From NCBI RefSeq assembly GCF_900496995.4, contig NC_044005.1, positions 23,875,363 through 23,939,362 of the forward strand: DNA of 64,000 nucleotides, read 5' to 3'. A model generated the notes under the pieces. That model did no database searches. It was given only the letters and a program-made list of their open reading frames with translations, and was not told the DNA's origin. Within the stretch, counting starts at the first letter, position 1, and every line of letters begins with the position of its first letter. This document shows, in pieces, positions 1 to 12,715 of the stretch. The position numbers and the translations under genes were made by a program. The stretch comes from Aquila chrysaetos chrysaetos. Lineage: Eukaryota > Chordata > Aves > Accipitriformes > Accipitridae.

Positions 1-800
1 TTCTCGTGGGTTGCTGGCTGACATATTTACTTGACAGGACATCCAAGCTACCTGCCCACATGACTTAGTAGCTGCTAAAACTCCCTCTTGATCATCCACC
101 TCCCAGGATAGAGAGCAACTGCATGCAGAAGAGCATGAAAGCAAGAGGATAGGTGTACAAAGTTCAGCCTGCAGGTACTTACTCTGTTGCTTGCATAAAA
201 TTCTCAGTAATTTCCTTGGCCCTTCAATCCACACAAACTAATCAAGCCCTTGATAGGTCACCTCTGTTCCCAAGGGTGAAAAATTCCTTTCAGTGACTCT
301 TAACTGTTCATGTTTATAGCTGTATTCATCTCCAGAACTGGCCAGCACAAGAATTTGCAGCACACAGAGATCACTTATGGATGAAGTACTTACCCTCTTC
401 TGCCACTAAAGTTAAATCTACATCATGAGTTGTCTGAGATACAGAATTTTGTGTGATAACAGGCGTAGCTGCTCCTAGCCTTCCTGTTTTATTCAGCCAC
501 CCTTTATTCAGCCACCCACACATCTATCCATCCAGCCACCCTCCCATGTGTCCTACCCACCTGCCCTCTCTCTCTTATACTTGCAATTTATTCTTTGCAC
601 TATTGACATCGATTGGTTTGATGATTATTTTGTAACACGTTCCTACCTTTTTGTTTTGTACAATAAGAAAGTCTATACACTGGCTAACTTTGTAGAAGTG
701 GTTTATTTTTTTTTTCTTTTTATTTTATCAGTTGAAATGGGGTGTCATGTTTTGTTTGAACTATGTGAAAAAAAATAAATGTTAAGATGAAACAGCATAT
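1..800 (+). other. Possible 3' UTR end of an upstream + strand gene (STON2 by synteny)
   Basis: Seen: no convincing coding exon, but the right half reads like the end of a vertebrate mRNA. It is T-rich, has an AATAAA hexamer at 774-779, and is followed at about 825-850 by a GT-rich stretch of the kind found downstream of cleavage sites. Known: in amniotes STON2 lies upstream of GTF2A1 in the same orientation, so its 3' end would be expected here. Inference: this is the terminal exon 3' UTR of STON2. The identity rests on gene order only, so no symbol is assigned. An imperfect direct repeat of TTATTCAGCCACCC (about 489-502 and 504-517) lies inside it. Confidence 0.3.
774..779 (+). promoter_or_regulatory. 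Polyadenylation signal AATAAA
   Basis: A canonical AATAAA sits in an A-rich context, with a GT-rich stretch 45-75 nt downstream. It would end the putative upstream gene's transcript near position 795. The hexamer is common by chance, so support comes mainly from its context and the expected gene order. Confidence 0.35.
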
Positions 801-3800
801 CCACCTTTTCACTGTGAAATTGAAGTTGTACGTGTATATGTATATTATTCTGATAAGTAAGAAGTCTTGAGTTCAGAAGAGGAAAAGGGAGTGTTTTGAA
901 TAGCATAAAAAAGGACATAAATTAGAAGTAATGGGACTACATACAGTAAAGAGATTATTTCATTTGATCATCCAGACTGAACGATACACTGCAAAGGAAA
1001 TGGAGCAGGCCTAGAGCTTGAGCCACATAGCTCAGATGTGTGGAGCAATGCTGACACAATATAGAAGAGGATCCACTATTTGAATGAAGCCATCCTGAAA
1101 CAAAGTAATTGGGAATTGAAGCTTCTGCTCAGTGGGTCTCTTCTACATCTGTTCTCTGACCGCTAAAGCCAGGAGTACATGTAAGGACAGTGCCTTCCTG
1201 TGATCAGAACATCTGTTAACAAAGCAAGTGTAAGGATAAGGTCTAAACTATTTAGAGTCCTCTGCTATGGTTCTCTGTGTTCTTTCAAACTTGAGTAAGC
1301 CGCGTATCATTTCATACATCTTTCCACTTCTCTCACAGTCACTGAGACCAGTTGCAGTCTGCTGTTTTTCTCAAAAGCGCTCCCTGAATCAGACTGAAGA
1401 GCTGGGCAGTCTCATTGACCAAAGAAAATCAGATATCCATCATAAGGGCTACTCAGATTATTGCTCTGAGCTCAGCACATTCTCCACAGTATGCCTCAGT
1501 ACAACTGACAGTAAGTCAGTCATTTTACAGTATAAGAAAATGGAGGCACACGGGTACACATGTTCATTATTCAAGGGTAAATCAGGTCAGCCAGAAGAAA
1601 GAAGGAAAGTTAAATAGATTCAGGGGCTGTTAGTAATAGCAGTTTATTTACTGTAATTCAGATATTCAGTGACATTTGGAAATGATACTATCAAATTTGG
1701 AGGGTAGGATTACATTAACTATGATAGCCTGATGCAAAATGGTTTTTAAAAGAGAGAGTTATAGAAAAAGCTGAAAGTTTGAAACCAGGGAGCTCAAAGT
1801 TCCTTGGCAATAGTGCAGTCCTTCGAGACAAGCCAAAATAACACCCTTCAAGAGATGGAGAAGTCAGAGTGCCAGCGCAATGTGTGCCCAAACAAAAGAC
1901 ATCACTAGAGTGAGACAGCACAACTGGGAGAGAAAAAAACCACCAGTTTTCTTAGCGTGCTCTTAGTTGCCATGATTGCCCTTACCATCTAATCCAGATG
2001 CATTGTAAATTTGTAAGTAGGACAAAAGCTGCTGAAGGTCAGCTGAGGTAAAGCAAAAGAGAGAAGCAGCCCATTGTTTCAGCTTAGGCGCAGGTCTGTA
2101 TCACAGCAGATGTGTCTGAAACATGAAGCACACCAGTCCCAGAAAAAAACTCCTGTCCTTTTGGTCACAGTATTGGAAGCCTAACAGCAACTGCCATATA
2201 TTAAGAAGAAGTTGGAATAGTATTTTAAACACCAGCTATGAAAGGTGTCTTTCTCAGCCCTGAATAATGGGACAGCAAAGCCTGAAGGAGAGGGGTGACT
2301 GCTGGGGTGCTACAACAAGTGGCAGACACATGCTGGGGTTCGGGGGGTGTGGGCAGACTGGTCCTTCCCTGGTCCGGCGCCTCCTGCAGTCTCCCAGATG
2401 CTACTGCCCCAGCGACTGTAGATAAACTGGGAGCGATCAGCTTGGCCTAAAGAGCTTCTGAAGGAAAAGTATGAATACAGCTGAAAGTAATTTCCTAAGG
2501 TGAGAGCCTCTTTTATAAAGGTTTCCTTTATGAAGAATAAAAAAGGAGAGCTCTACTCCTCTGTGTGGAAGCAAAGAAATTTGTTAGGAGCACGGTCAGT
2601 TCAGCAATTGTATTAATACAGAGAGTACTCAGATTAAAAGGGAATGAAATGGGAAAACCCCATATCAGCGCACAGATACAGGCAGAACTGTAGCGGAGTT
2701 CTGGCTTCTGGTCAAGAGAAACAAAAGCAAAACTGCAAATTAATACAGTTCAACCACTACGGCATCCTCTGTGCCCACTTCCCTTTGACCAAAATCTTGC
2801 TTAAATTGCACTGTGTCAGTAAGCAGGCTTTTGTTGGGTTTTTTTTCCCCAAGCTGTTATAGGTACCCTTTGCCCAGGAGGAAGAAATGTCCCTGGCAGC
2901 CAGGAAGTGACAGTTGGTGCGAGAGGAACAACCAGGGGAGTACGGGTGGCAAAATAGGGTACCCTGAAGTTACAGTCTCAACGGAGAAAAATGTGTGCTA
3001 ATACCTCATGAAGTCCTGTGACAAGTCAGGAACTACACAGAAAATATGACTTGGGGAGTGCCAGTCTACAGACACAGACCCTGGGAGCAAAGGACAAAAT
3101 AGTAAAAAAAATTAATATGAATAGTATGAAAGATTGGAAGGTTTGTGAACAAATAGTGTTGGATTTGGAACTGAACCACATTGTCAAAATCAGCTCTCAA
3201 ATTGAACACGGCCAGAAGACCTAAAAGAGAGAGGATGATGAAAGTGTGACATTTCTGCTGGGTGAGTTGTGGTTTGTGGTATGGGTCCTACCTGGAGAAG
3301 TGAACTACAGGTTGGAACAATAATGCATTTAGCTGTGTGTCCATGCTCCCTCGGTTCACAGGAGCTAAGGGACTGTTGCTCTCTAGTGGTCACCGCAAGC
3401 TGCCAGGTGTTTGCCTGGACTACTGACCTGCTGCATCAGGCAGACTCAATGAAACACAAGTCTCACTGGTCTTCAGGACTGTGAAGCCCATGCAGAATTT
3501 GGCCCATTGTTGACACACTGAAAACTAAGAGCTGACTAACTCAACTGATTCCGTGTTTAGCTGAGAAAAGGCCAACAAATTAATTTTTCAGTGGTGTTGA
3601 CTATTCTTTTTGCCCAAGTAGTCCTTACCTCTCTGCACAGTCATGCACAGAATCAGTTTAGAATTATGTCCATAAAGCACTTTAAATACCACCAACAGAA
3701 AATGCTGTAAGAGGATAACTTTTAACTACTATCTATTAAAAAAACAAAAGCATACGTGTGTGTTGTATAGGCATGCATAGGCCTATACAACTAAGCATTG

Positions 3801-6800
3801 TATAATGGAAAGAACAGTAGTTTGACCTTTTTATTTTCTGTCCATTCTTAGGAGACAGACACCCCCCACCACCCCGAGGTACGCTGGTGTGTACCGGGCT
3901 AAGTCCGAGTCTGTGCAACCAAGCCCACTATTCCCATCTGGTAAACCCCCATGCAGCTGCTGCCTCGTTCTGGAAGTACCAAAATTCCCAGAAGCTCTCA
4001 TAAATTTGCATGAAAGATGTCTATTCCTGTACGTGCCTCAAACTACCACAGTCCTAAGCGGTTCTCAAAAGCCAAGTGTTCCCCTACCTTCCCTGCCTCG
4101 AGGACTCTGATCTGCTGCCATGCTCCGAATGAGCGTTGTGTGCTATAAACGTCCTCAGTGGTCAGAGCCCTGCGCTGCGGGTGAGCGAATGGGTTTTGGC
4201 TCCCTTTCTCCTCCTTGCTTGAGGCTACCTAGAGGGCCGGGGCAGAGGTGGAGACAGTTCAAGAACAAAAAGAGGGACTGAAGTCTTCAACGGTTTAGAG
4301 TACCGACCAGATTTGTCAATCCTTGACTGCAGTTTCTGAAATGCTGTTGAGTAAATTGTGGAAATAGTCCCTAGAGCAGGAACTAGATGCCAGACCTGCC
4401 CTCTCCCTCCAGACACGTATCTTTTTCTGCTGAGCTCACTGATCATAGAAGGCCTGCTGGCCACTCAAAGTACTTTACAGGATAAGCAATAGCACCATTT
4501 GAGGCTGGTGCCTTATCTGTTTGCTGAGGTGCTACGGAAATAGAAGTGTTTAAATACATCCTTGTGCTGTATTTTTTAAGAAGTAATTTGTTATAAAAAG
4601 TCTCCTTCCTGTAACAAAATGATCTTTCTGTATTAGAGCCTGGCAAGAATACAGCTATATGCCTTTGACATAAATCCCTTACAGCATGGGGACAGTTTTC
4701 CTACCCAGCACTCACAAAAAGCACATGAAAATCAGTTTCAATCTGTCCTGAAGTAATTTCTTACCTGATTTTTAGGTTTAAGAAAAAGATGTACTAGTTA
4801 CTAATTTTCAGCTTCTGTTAATCATTTAACATTTACTATGCATTATGAACCTACTCATAGAAGTTACAGCCAACAGTCATTGCTCTCGATGAGAGTGCTG
4901 CTGGGCGACTTTAGCACAAAGACAGATATTTTGAAAACATACTTCTCTGATTTATTTTGTTTTCTGATGGGGTTACTATACTGGCGTAGGAGTTCTGCCT
5001 CCCTCTTGTGGCTACATCTTCTACTTCGACTTGGAAAAGAAACATTTACAGTGCACCCACAGTCAAGAGTTCATGATTGCTACCTTCCTGATACAAGCCT
5101 CCTCCTTGAGTTTGCTAGAAAAAAACCATCATGTTGGGAATCCCCCATAGAAGAATTCTCTACCTGAGGGAGAGATTCTTTTTCACGTTCATGTGGAAAC
5201 AACTGAACATGTTTGATAAAAGCAGTGGTAATTCATGCTGGTTACATTTTGTAATTGATTCTGAATGTTCAGATTCAAGTCAGCCAAATGTACAAGCTCC
5301 ACTTAGGAGTTATTAAGGTAGATTCCAGGTGATGTGATATTTTCAAATAGTGCTGGAAAGTCTAGGCAATTGACTTTGGAGTCAACTGCTTTGATGCCAC
5401 GAACCTGCAAAAACTCATGGCCTATACATTTTAGGATATCACTTTGTCCTTTCCTACCGCCTTCCATTTAAAAATCACATAGTCCTTTTCAAACGTTAAG
5501 AAATTAAGCTATCTGAAGAGCTAACTGAAATAAAAGACTGTACCTCTCAGATGATAAGAAAGCTAAGATAGCATCAAATCGCTGCCTTGGAATGATAGAG
5601 CCCCAGCTGAATGCAGATCTAATGTCCCTCCATTGTTTCCCTAACCCAGAAGAACATCTTCTCCCTTCAAGGTCCTTAGCAGACTTACAGCATTTGTAGC
5701 GTGATTTACCTTGAACGTCTCTGCTCTGTGCCCTTGTATTCTTCATTCCTTAGCAATTTACACTGATATCAATAGAGCACATTGCCTGCTGTGACATTCA
5801 GAAAGACATGTGAATAGTGTCTTGAAAGCCATAGCTGGAAACTGGGCAGGAGGGACCTGGAAATTTATAGCGGAGGTCTACAGCAATGGAAAGAGAATAA
5901 GCTGCACAGCTTAAACCCTACTGCTGGTCTTCTTGCTTTGTTAGGTCTAAAAGAAAGTGACTCTGTAGTTCTGCACCACTGTTACTTGGTCGCATCCTCC
6001 AGCTTCATCTCCAATTTCAGCTGGCTTTGGCAGCGAGGCAAGGGACTTGCTTTGACCACTCATACATTTATGTAACTGTCCAAGTGATATGGATAGAGAT
6101 ATTATCACTTTGGCTTTGAAGGTACTCTCATCTGCTTCACGTTAGATGATACCCATCAGCACCTCCTTGGCAGCTGGCCAGTGAAAACATTCATGGGAGC
6201 TGAGCCCAGCCCCATGCAGGCTCTGCCAGGGGCTGGCTGCAGCAACAGCTAGAGCTTCTGGGGAAAAAGCATCCCTGGTGCCTACAGGCCACATCCAATG
6301 AAGGCGGTGTTGGGCCCTCACCCTATAACTGTTAATACTGCATCTGCATCTGGCCAGATGGGTCACAGCATAGATTAGTCCTTCCAGCACAAATGCAGCT
6401 GTCTGAAAACTCTATAAACTGGAAGTGCTGTTTTCTGCTCATCACGTGCTCTGCCCATACCATAAAACGGGGTGCAAGGAAAATTGCAGGTATAGCAGGT
6501 GCAATGGGATGCCTCACTAGAAACACTTTCTTTCAACAGAGACACAGACGTGCTGACTACTAATCTGCCTAGAGTCAGTCTGTGGGAGAAATGAGATGGC
6601 TGATGACAGTAGGTCATATTGCAAAGCTAGGAAGATTTGTAGTGGGAGATGATGCTTAAGATGGAAAAACAATCTTTCATCTGAAGCAGCAAGGCAGGGA
6701 GTAGGAACAAGCAGTTGAGGGAAAATGTGAGCTCCGGTCTGTAAGCGCAGCTTCACATTTTTTTACATGTTTGCAGCTGTCAAAATCTTGGTATGACCAA

Positions 6801-9800
6801 GACTCACAGGTTACACATCATTTAGCATGAAGACTCAAGCGGAGAAGAGCTCTGGAAATGGGTCACAGGTTAGAAATGGCAATAAATGCCTGGGGTCCTA
6901 TAGCTCCATTACACGATGAGTCGGGCTGGCTCATTCCTGCTGTTTTCCTTTCTCTCAAAGCCAGAGACTCCAACTGCCCAGCAGTCCTCACACTAGCACA
7001 GCTTTGCCAGTTAGATAATTAGCCTCAGCATGGGAACTGCACATTAACTGCTCATAAACCATAGGTTGGCCACAACTGAGTTCATGTTCACTGTTCCTCA
7101 CTGGGAAAGCTGAACACAGCCAAAACTGAACTGGAGTTGTTTCCTGCAAATTCCACCCAGTCCTGTGAAAAACAACCCTACGACTCATCTAGGGGAAAAA
7201 AAAAAAAAAAAGCAAAGATTTGTCTTGTCTGCCTGATGCCTCTCATGCTGGGTCCCAGAGGGGACATACGATCACCTCTGAATAGGCTGTAAAGTGTAGG
7301 GCACACCCATGGTTTTTCCATGAGAGCTGTAGCCTCTTTGCCCTTAAAGCAGCTCTACGTGATCCTCAGCAAGTCGGAAGCTTGCACGGTTTGCAAGGCT
7401 GCTCACTTGGACGCAGAGGAACGGACATACTAAGTGGGAGGCAGTGAGCATCCGAAGTGGAGCAAACCTGCCTTGCACAAAAGCATTTTTAGTTTATGGC
7501 CACATGAATGTGTGGCCGCGGGACAAACTACTGGGTAAAATACACCACAGCACATCCCTGCTTGGCTGTGGCTGCCTGTGTGCAGTCTCCCATCCTGCCA
7601 GCTGTGTGAGTGAGGGAAGCCGAGGCTACACAAACACGCACACGCTCCCAAAGGAATCACGGGGTTATCAGGCACACAGACCAGCACCGTGCCATAGTTA
7701 CATGCTGCATATTTGTATTCTGGCACACTCTAGGGTGATTACTTTATCCTAAGTCACCACGTGGAGCCTGAGGTATGTAAGGCTTGCAAAGCCACACTAT
7801 AGATCACTGTGCAAATTTCTCTCTATGAATATTTCACTCTCTGATGCCTGTATAAATCAGGAATAACTTTGCTGAAGTGAATTCAATTTTGCTGCGGACC
7901 TTTGCACATCGTAGCCGCTGGCAAGAATATACGGCAATAATCAGGAAAAACATTTATCAGCATGCTAGGTAAAGCTTTGCTTTAGATCTGTAATGTAGGA
8001 CATTGCACGTAGAGGGAATCTAATTGGTATTTTAAGTGCAGATTTTTTTGTTACCTGACTTCTTTGTTGCTCAGCTTCATGGATCAGAGCCAACAATATT
8101 TTGGCTGTTGTCAGAACCTCATCACAGTTGAGTAGCTGTGATTCATAACACTCACAGTCCGAGTGATTAATGTTACTACTTAAAAAGTACTTAAGCAAGG
8201 TAGTACTGACAGAATGTGTAACTTGAAGGTACTCCTGAAGTACCTTCTGCTCACACCGTTGCAGAGAAGCTCTAGCCTTCAGAATTTTAGGGGCTTTTTT
8301 TTAGCTATTTAAGAATCAGTACTCTGTATTCAAATTCTGATTCATTCCGTCTGCAGAGACCTAAGCATTAGGCCAAACATGTATACACGTGCGAAAAATA
8401 AAGGGGTGGTCTCTGCCCTAAGACCGGTAATCTTCCTACTACAAGCATTACAGCTTGCTTAGAGCAAGCAGGGTGTGCGTTTTAGTAATGGCCAATTCTT
8501 CCTCAATAAAAGGAAGCCTGGAGACTTTTCTACATGACAAAGCATTTGGCAACAATGTTGTTTTGAAGCATTTCCTCCTCTGGTCACTTATTTCTACTCC
8601 TGTCAGCTCTTTCAGTCACACTAACGCGTCTTTTGTGGGGCTGCCCTATGAACCAGATCAGGAAACTGATCCAGGTTAAAAATTAGCCAGCGCGGTGAAA
8701 AAAAAAATAAAAATGGCACAGCAAGAAACTGGCACAACTGCAAAAGCTGAGCGTGGTGGCACAGAATGGAACGAGCACACAGTGGTTTGGGAAGGAAGTA
8801 CGGATGCCTGAAATCCTCATTATCACTGGATGCTTGGGGGTTATGGGAACAATGGGGTCAGTGTCTCAATTAAGTTTTGCCTTTATGAACTCAACGTAGT
8901 TTTGTCAGAGACATGAAAGAAACAATCTCTGATCCACAAATCTATGACGGCAGAAACCGCTGCTAAGGTGTAAATAAATGCAGCATATGGAAACAGCCTA
9001 GAAAAGAGCTTGCTGCTTCCTCCAGCTGTAACTGATTATTTACTAGAAACAGCTGTTATAAAGACCATGGTGCAGCTGTGTGAAGTGATTTTTTTGAGGG
9101 ATGGGCTGAGGGAGGCTAAGGAAAGTCTATTCTCTAAGCAGAGGAGGCACAAGTGGTCCTAGAAAAGGAATAGTTTTGCAAAAACTGACGTGGAGTTTGT
9201 GTATAAAACAGAGAGGGAAGCATGAGTCTGCTAGAGGAGAAATCATAGTGTTGAGAGGAGAGGGTCTAGCGGTTAGTGGCAGCTTTAGAAGATAAGTCTT
9301 CTGATGGGTGTACAGACCTGTGGGTTTTGCAGTATTGTTCCTCAGACTTTGAAGGCCTGAGAGGTCTGTTGGAGATATATGGGGACGGAAGAAATTACAG
9401 TAACAGAACAACTGTCGTAGCTGGTCACCTGCTAACATAGTCTTCTGTGAAGATGCAATTTATGTATTTTGTTTGGAGGAGGGAAGATGGCTTTCTAATG
9501 TTGGTAGGTATGTGGCTTTGACGTATAACTAAGCGCGTAGTTTTACTGTCATGTTTAGACATGCCCTAATGAGAAAGATTTATATACAAGTTGTTTTCAA
9601 ACAACTATACATATTCTAACAACAAACACTCTTAGTCTATGTTACAGAAAAACTCTTGTGCTTCCTACTTTGTTCGAGTAAGCACTTGGTAAGAGTAGAG
9701 CAAGCCTGAGACTCTTAAGAAGTCTCATCATGAAACTTAAGTTTAATGTGTAGCAAGCTTCTCTGAAGGTGTCACCTGTTCTAGGACTTCAAGCTGAGAA

Positions 9801-10177
9801 TTTGCTGAAACATTAATGTTTGCCCTCTGAAAGGTCACTAGAGACAAACCACATTGCTCTAGGATGACATGGTTTGGTTCTCTGTGGGCTGTGAGGAGGG
9901 CAGTTGAATTGTGCGTATGTCAGACCCTTAAAACTGATGTTAGTGTGCTTTGGTAAAGTGTATTGCTGTGTTTCAAATTCTAGATACGAGAGTAAATCCA
10001 TCTAGAAAAATAGAGATGCCTTGGAAAAAGGGTGATGGGAGCTATTTAATTCAATTTCTGCCTTGCTTAAAAATTTTGTGGGGGAAATCTAGTGCTGAAG
10101 GCAAGAGTGGTATGTTTACTGGCTTTTGTTTTCAGCTACTAGATCATGGTGAGCAGGCTGTTAGAAGGAAAATGTCA

Positions 10178-10201
10178 CTCTCTCTCTATATATATATATA
10201 T
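10178..10201. repeat. (TC)n(TA)n microsatellite
   Basis: A short TC dinucleotide run passes directly into a TA dinucleotide run, about 24 bp in total. It lies in intergenic sequence and is probably length-polymorphic. Confidence 0.85.
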
Positions 10202-10426
10202 TTTAATACCTTTTCATTAAAGAATGTTTATACAATACCTGAACACTGTCTGAAACTAGTATCACATAACTTCCATTATGTGTCAGCATCTCTTCTGACT
10301 CGAGGGCTAGTTGGATGCAGAAAAGCTTCGGTATGATATTATGATGTTAACTTCTGCCTGTGCCCAAAGTTTTGGATTGCAGCTTGGGCCACTTTCTATT
10401 TATTTTGAGCTCAGTAGGGACACTTG

Positions 10427-10492
10427 AAAAAAAAACCAAACACAAAACCAAAACAAAAAACCACCACCAAAACCAAACACAAAACCAAAAAA
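10427..10492. repeat. A/C-rich low-complexity tract
   Basis: Imperfect CAAA/CCAAA units run for about 65 bp with no G on the + strand except at the edges. It resembles the T/G-rich tracts in GTF2A1, but on the opposite strand. Confidence 0.75.
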
Positions 10493-12639
10493 TTCTCAAG
10501 TTTTATTTAACATTATATTCTCTCTTTGGTACAGTGAGTGGAAGCAGCAAGAGAGAGTTAAACATAGAGCTGAACATAAGCTCTAAACTCAGAATGTGTG
10601 AGCATAACTTCAAGCAGCTTTTTCCCTGTTAACATTTTTTAGACTGACTTGGTTCTGTGTATGCTCCTGTTTTATCCTTTTAACACAGGCTGTTGCAATT
10701 TAAAATTAAATGTGTATCTCCTCATTCTTCTGGAAAAATATCATTTCAGAGACTGGGGCAGAAGGTTTACTTCCTTGCCTAATAATAATACTATGTCGCC
10801 AAAGCCTTCTGAGAAGTGTTCAACGGCTTAGCTTGTTTTTAAGGAAAGAGTGTAATATGCTGGCTGAATATTGTATGTTGTCTTCATGCTCGTAGTGGGA
10901 GACTTACCAGCACAACTACAATAGCAGGTTGGTAAAGTGGACAAGACTTACCATGACCTATCTGGAAGGAGTGCTGACGGTAAGCCTCGTTCTGTTACCT
11001 ACGTTAAGGTTTGCACTCCTGTAAATATAGTTAAGACCAATTTTTATTTTCCTTGCTTAACTGTCCCCCCGGGGGGGTGGGGAAGGGGGGGAACCAGTCG
11101 ACATGATCACATTTAACAAGCTTTTCTGTTGTTTCAAGAACTAAGAAATCATAAACCACTGTGTCAGCAACACCTCATACTAGGTACTCAATGCTTTGCT
11201 GTATGATCAGAAACGTTTTCAAAGAAAAATGAGGGCATGCTGATACTGATTGGGTACCGATTTCTCCAGGTGTAGGAGATCAGGCGTACTTGTGGTCTGC
11301 TTTTGGGAGGCAGAAGAGTAGTTTCAGATTATTTTTTTTTTTTTTTTTTACCATTTTCAGATGAACCAAAAAACCTCCATTTAAAAAAAAAAAAACAAAC
11401 CACAAACAAATAAAACCTGAAGATCACAAATTTAATGTGTTTTAACTTGGCATCAAGATTTTGTGGTTCTTGTTTTCAGCTGAATTGCTAGCTAGTGGCT
11501 TTCTGTGGCAGTAACAGGTACTTAGCACCTTTGAGTTTCTAGATTCAAGTGTGTCCCACCCCTCCCCCCATTAGCAAATACTTATACATCAGTTATCCCT
11601 TTGCAGAATATCTTCTTGAAAGGTATGCTGTGAAGAACAACGCATTAGTACTTGCTAAGAACTGTAGAATGGAAGTGGTATGAACCCGAAAATCACACTG
11701 AAGAAAATTTATTTCTTCCTTCCCCCCACTCCCAGCTTCCTACTCACAAGTTCAAAAATCTCTCTTTTAAAAGATGTAGTTCTCTGATGGACCACAAGGG
11801 AGATGAACTAAAAACAACTCCATACCCTAGACCCATTACATTAACTTAGCAAGCTACTGTTGCAGTAGTAAGTCACTTGCTCTGCTGAGGAGAAGCAAGT
11901 GATGCTTCTGGTACTAACAGGACAGAGGGCACTTCATGTAGACTGTGTGCCTCTGAGTGCAAAATGTTGGTTATAAAAGACGATTTGTTTGTCTTTGTCT
12001 CAAAGATTTGGTAGAAGAAGAAAGATGATCGTGCCTAAGGTTGAGTGGGAACTTTATTTCCTCCTGTAACACACCAAGGATCAGCTTTTGATCTTGCATA
12101 CAAATGTGCTTTTCCCTACACTATCCCATATTTGGCACAATTTTTGCCGTGAAGGAGAAAGTTTGCCCAAATGTCATCATCTCTGCTCTGGGTATAATGT
12201 CCCTCATCACTGTGGAGTTCAAGTCTAGACAGTACAATGGCTAAAACAGAAGTGTCCAGCCAACAGTAAAGCTGCCATTATTGCTAAACCTGGCGAAGCC
12301 ACCCTGAGTTGTCAGTGGTAGAAACCTTAGGGAGAAAGAAGACAGATAGGGTAACACACAAGCTTAATACGATTCATGCCTGACTGGTAAACAAAGGAGA
12401 ATGCTGGCAGATAAATACAGTTAACTGTAAAAGTAATGCTGTTATGTAGCTTATGCCTACTGATGCTATCCAGATGATCAGTGTTGCTACTGCACTACGT
12501 ATAAACATGGATGTTATTCCAGTCTAACAAAATGCTAAATGAAGTAGAATCCCCTAACATTGATAGAGCAGGCAGCTGTGATGCTGGGGAAAAACAAGGT
12601 TAACAGACTTCAGCAAGCAGCAAACTTGCTTGCTCTCCC

Positions 12640-12715
12640 CAAGCAGCAGCTGAATTGCTGTGAATTAGATGGACCATTAGTCTGACTCAATGGGGCATTT
12701 CTCATGAGGGCTTGA
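12640..12715 (+). mobile_element. Old CR1-family LINE 3' tail fragment (+)
   Basis: The stretch around 12668-12710, reading AGATGGACCATTAGTCTGAC and then a diverged GGCATTTCTCATG, resembles the 3' end of ancient amniote CR1/L3-like LINEs in sense orientation. The upstream boundary is unclear and divergence is high. The identification is from remembered family wording, not an alignment. Confidence 0.5.

Noticed and set aside
7200..7211. Poly(A) run near 7.2 kb as a processed-pseudogene tail
   Set aside because: No coding similarity or transcript-like sequence precedes the run.
11331..11396. Facing poly-T and poly-A runs as ends of a retroposed element
   Set aside because: The intervening 35 bp are not recognisable, and no target-site duplication is evident. 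Simple homopolymers are sufficient.
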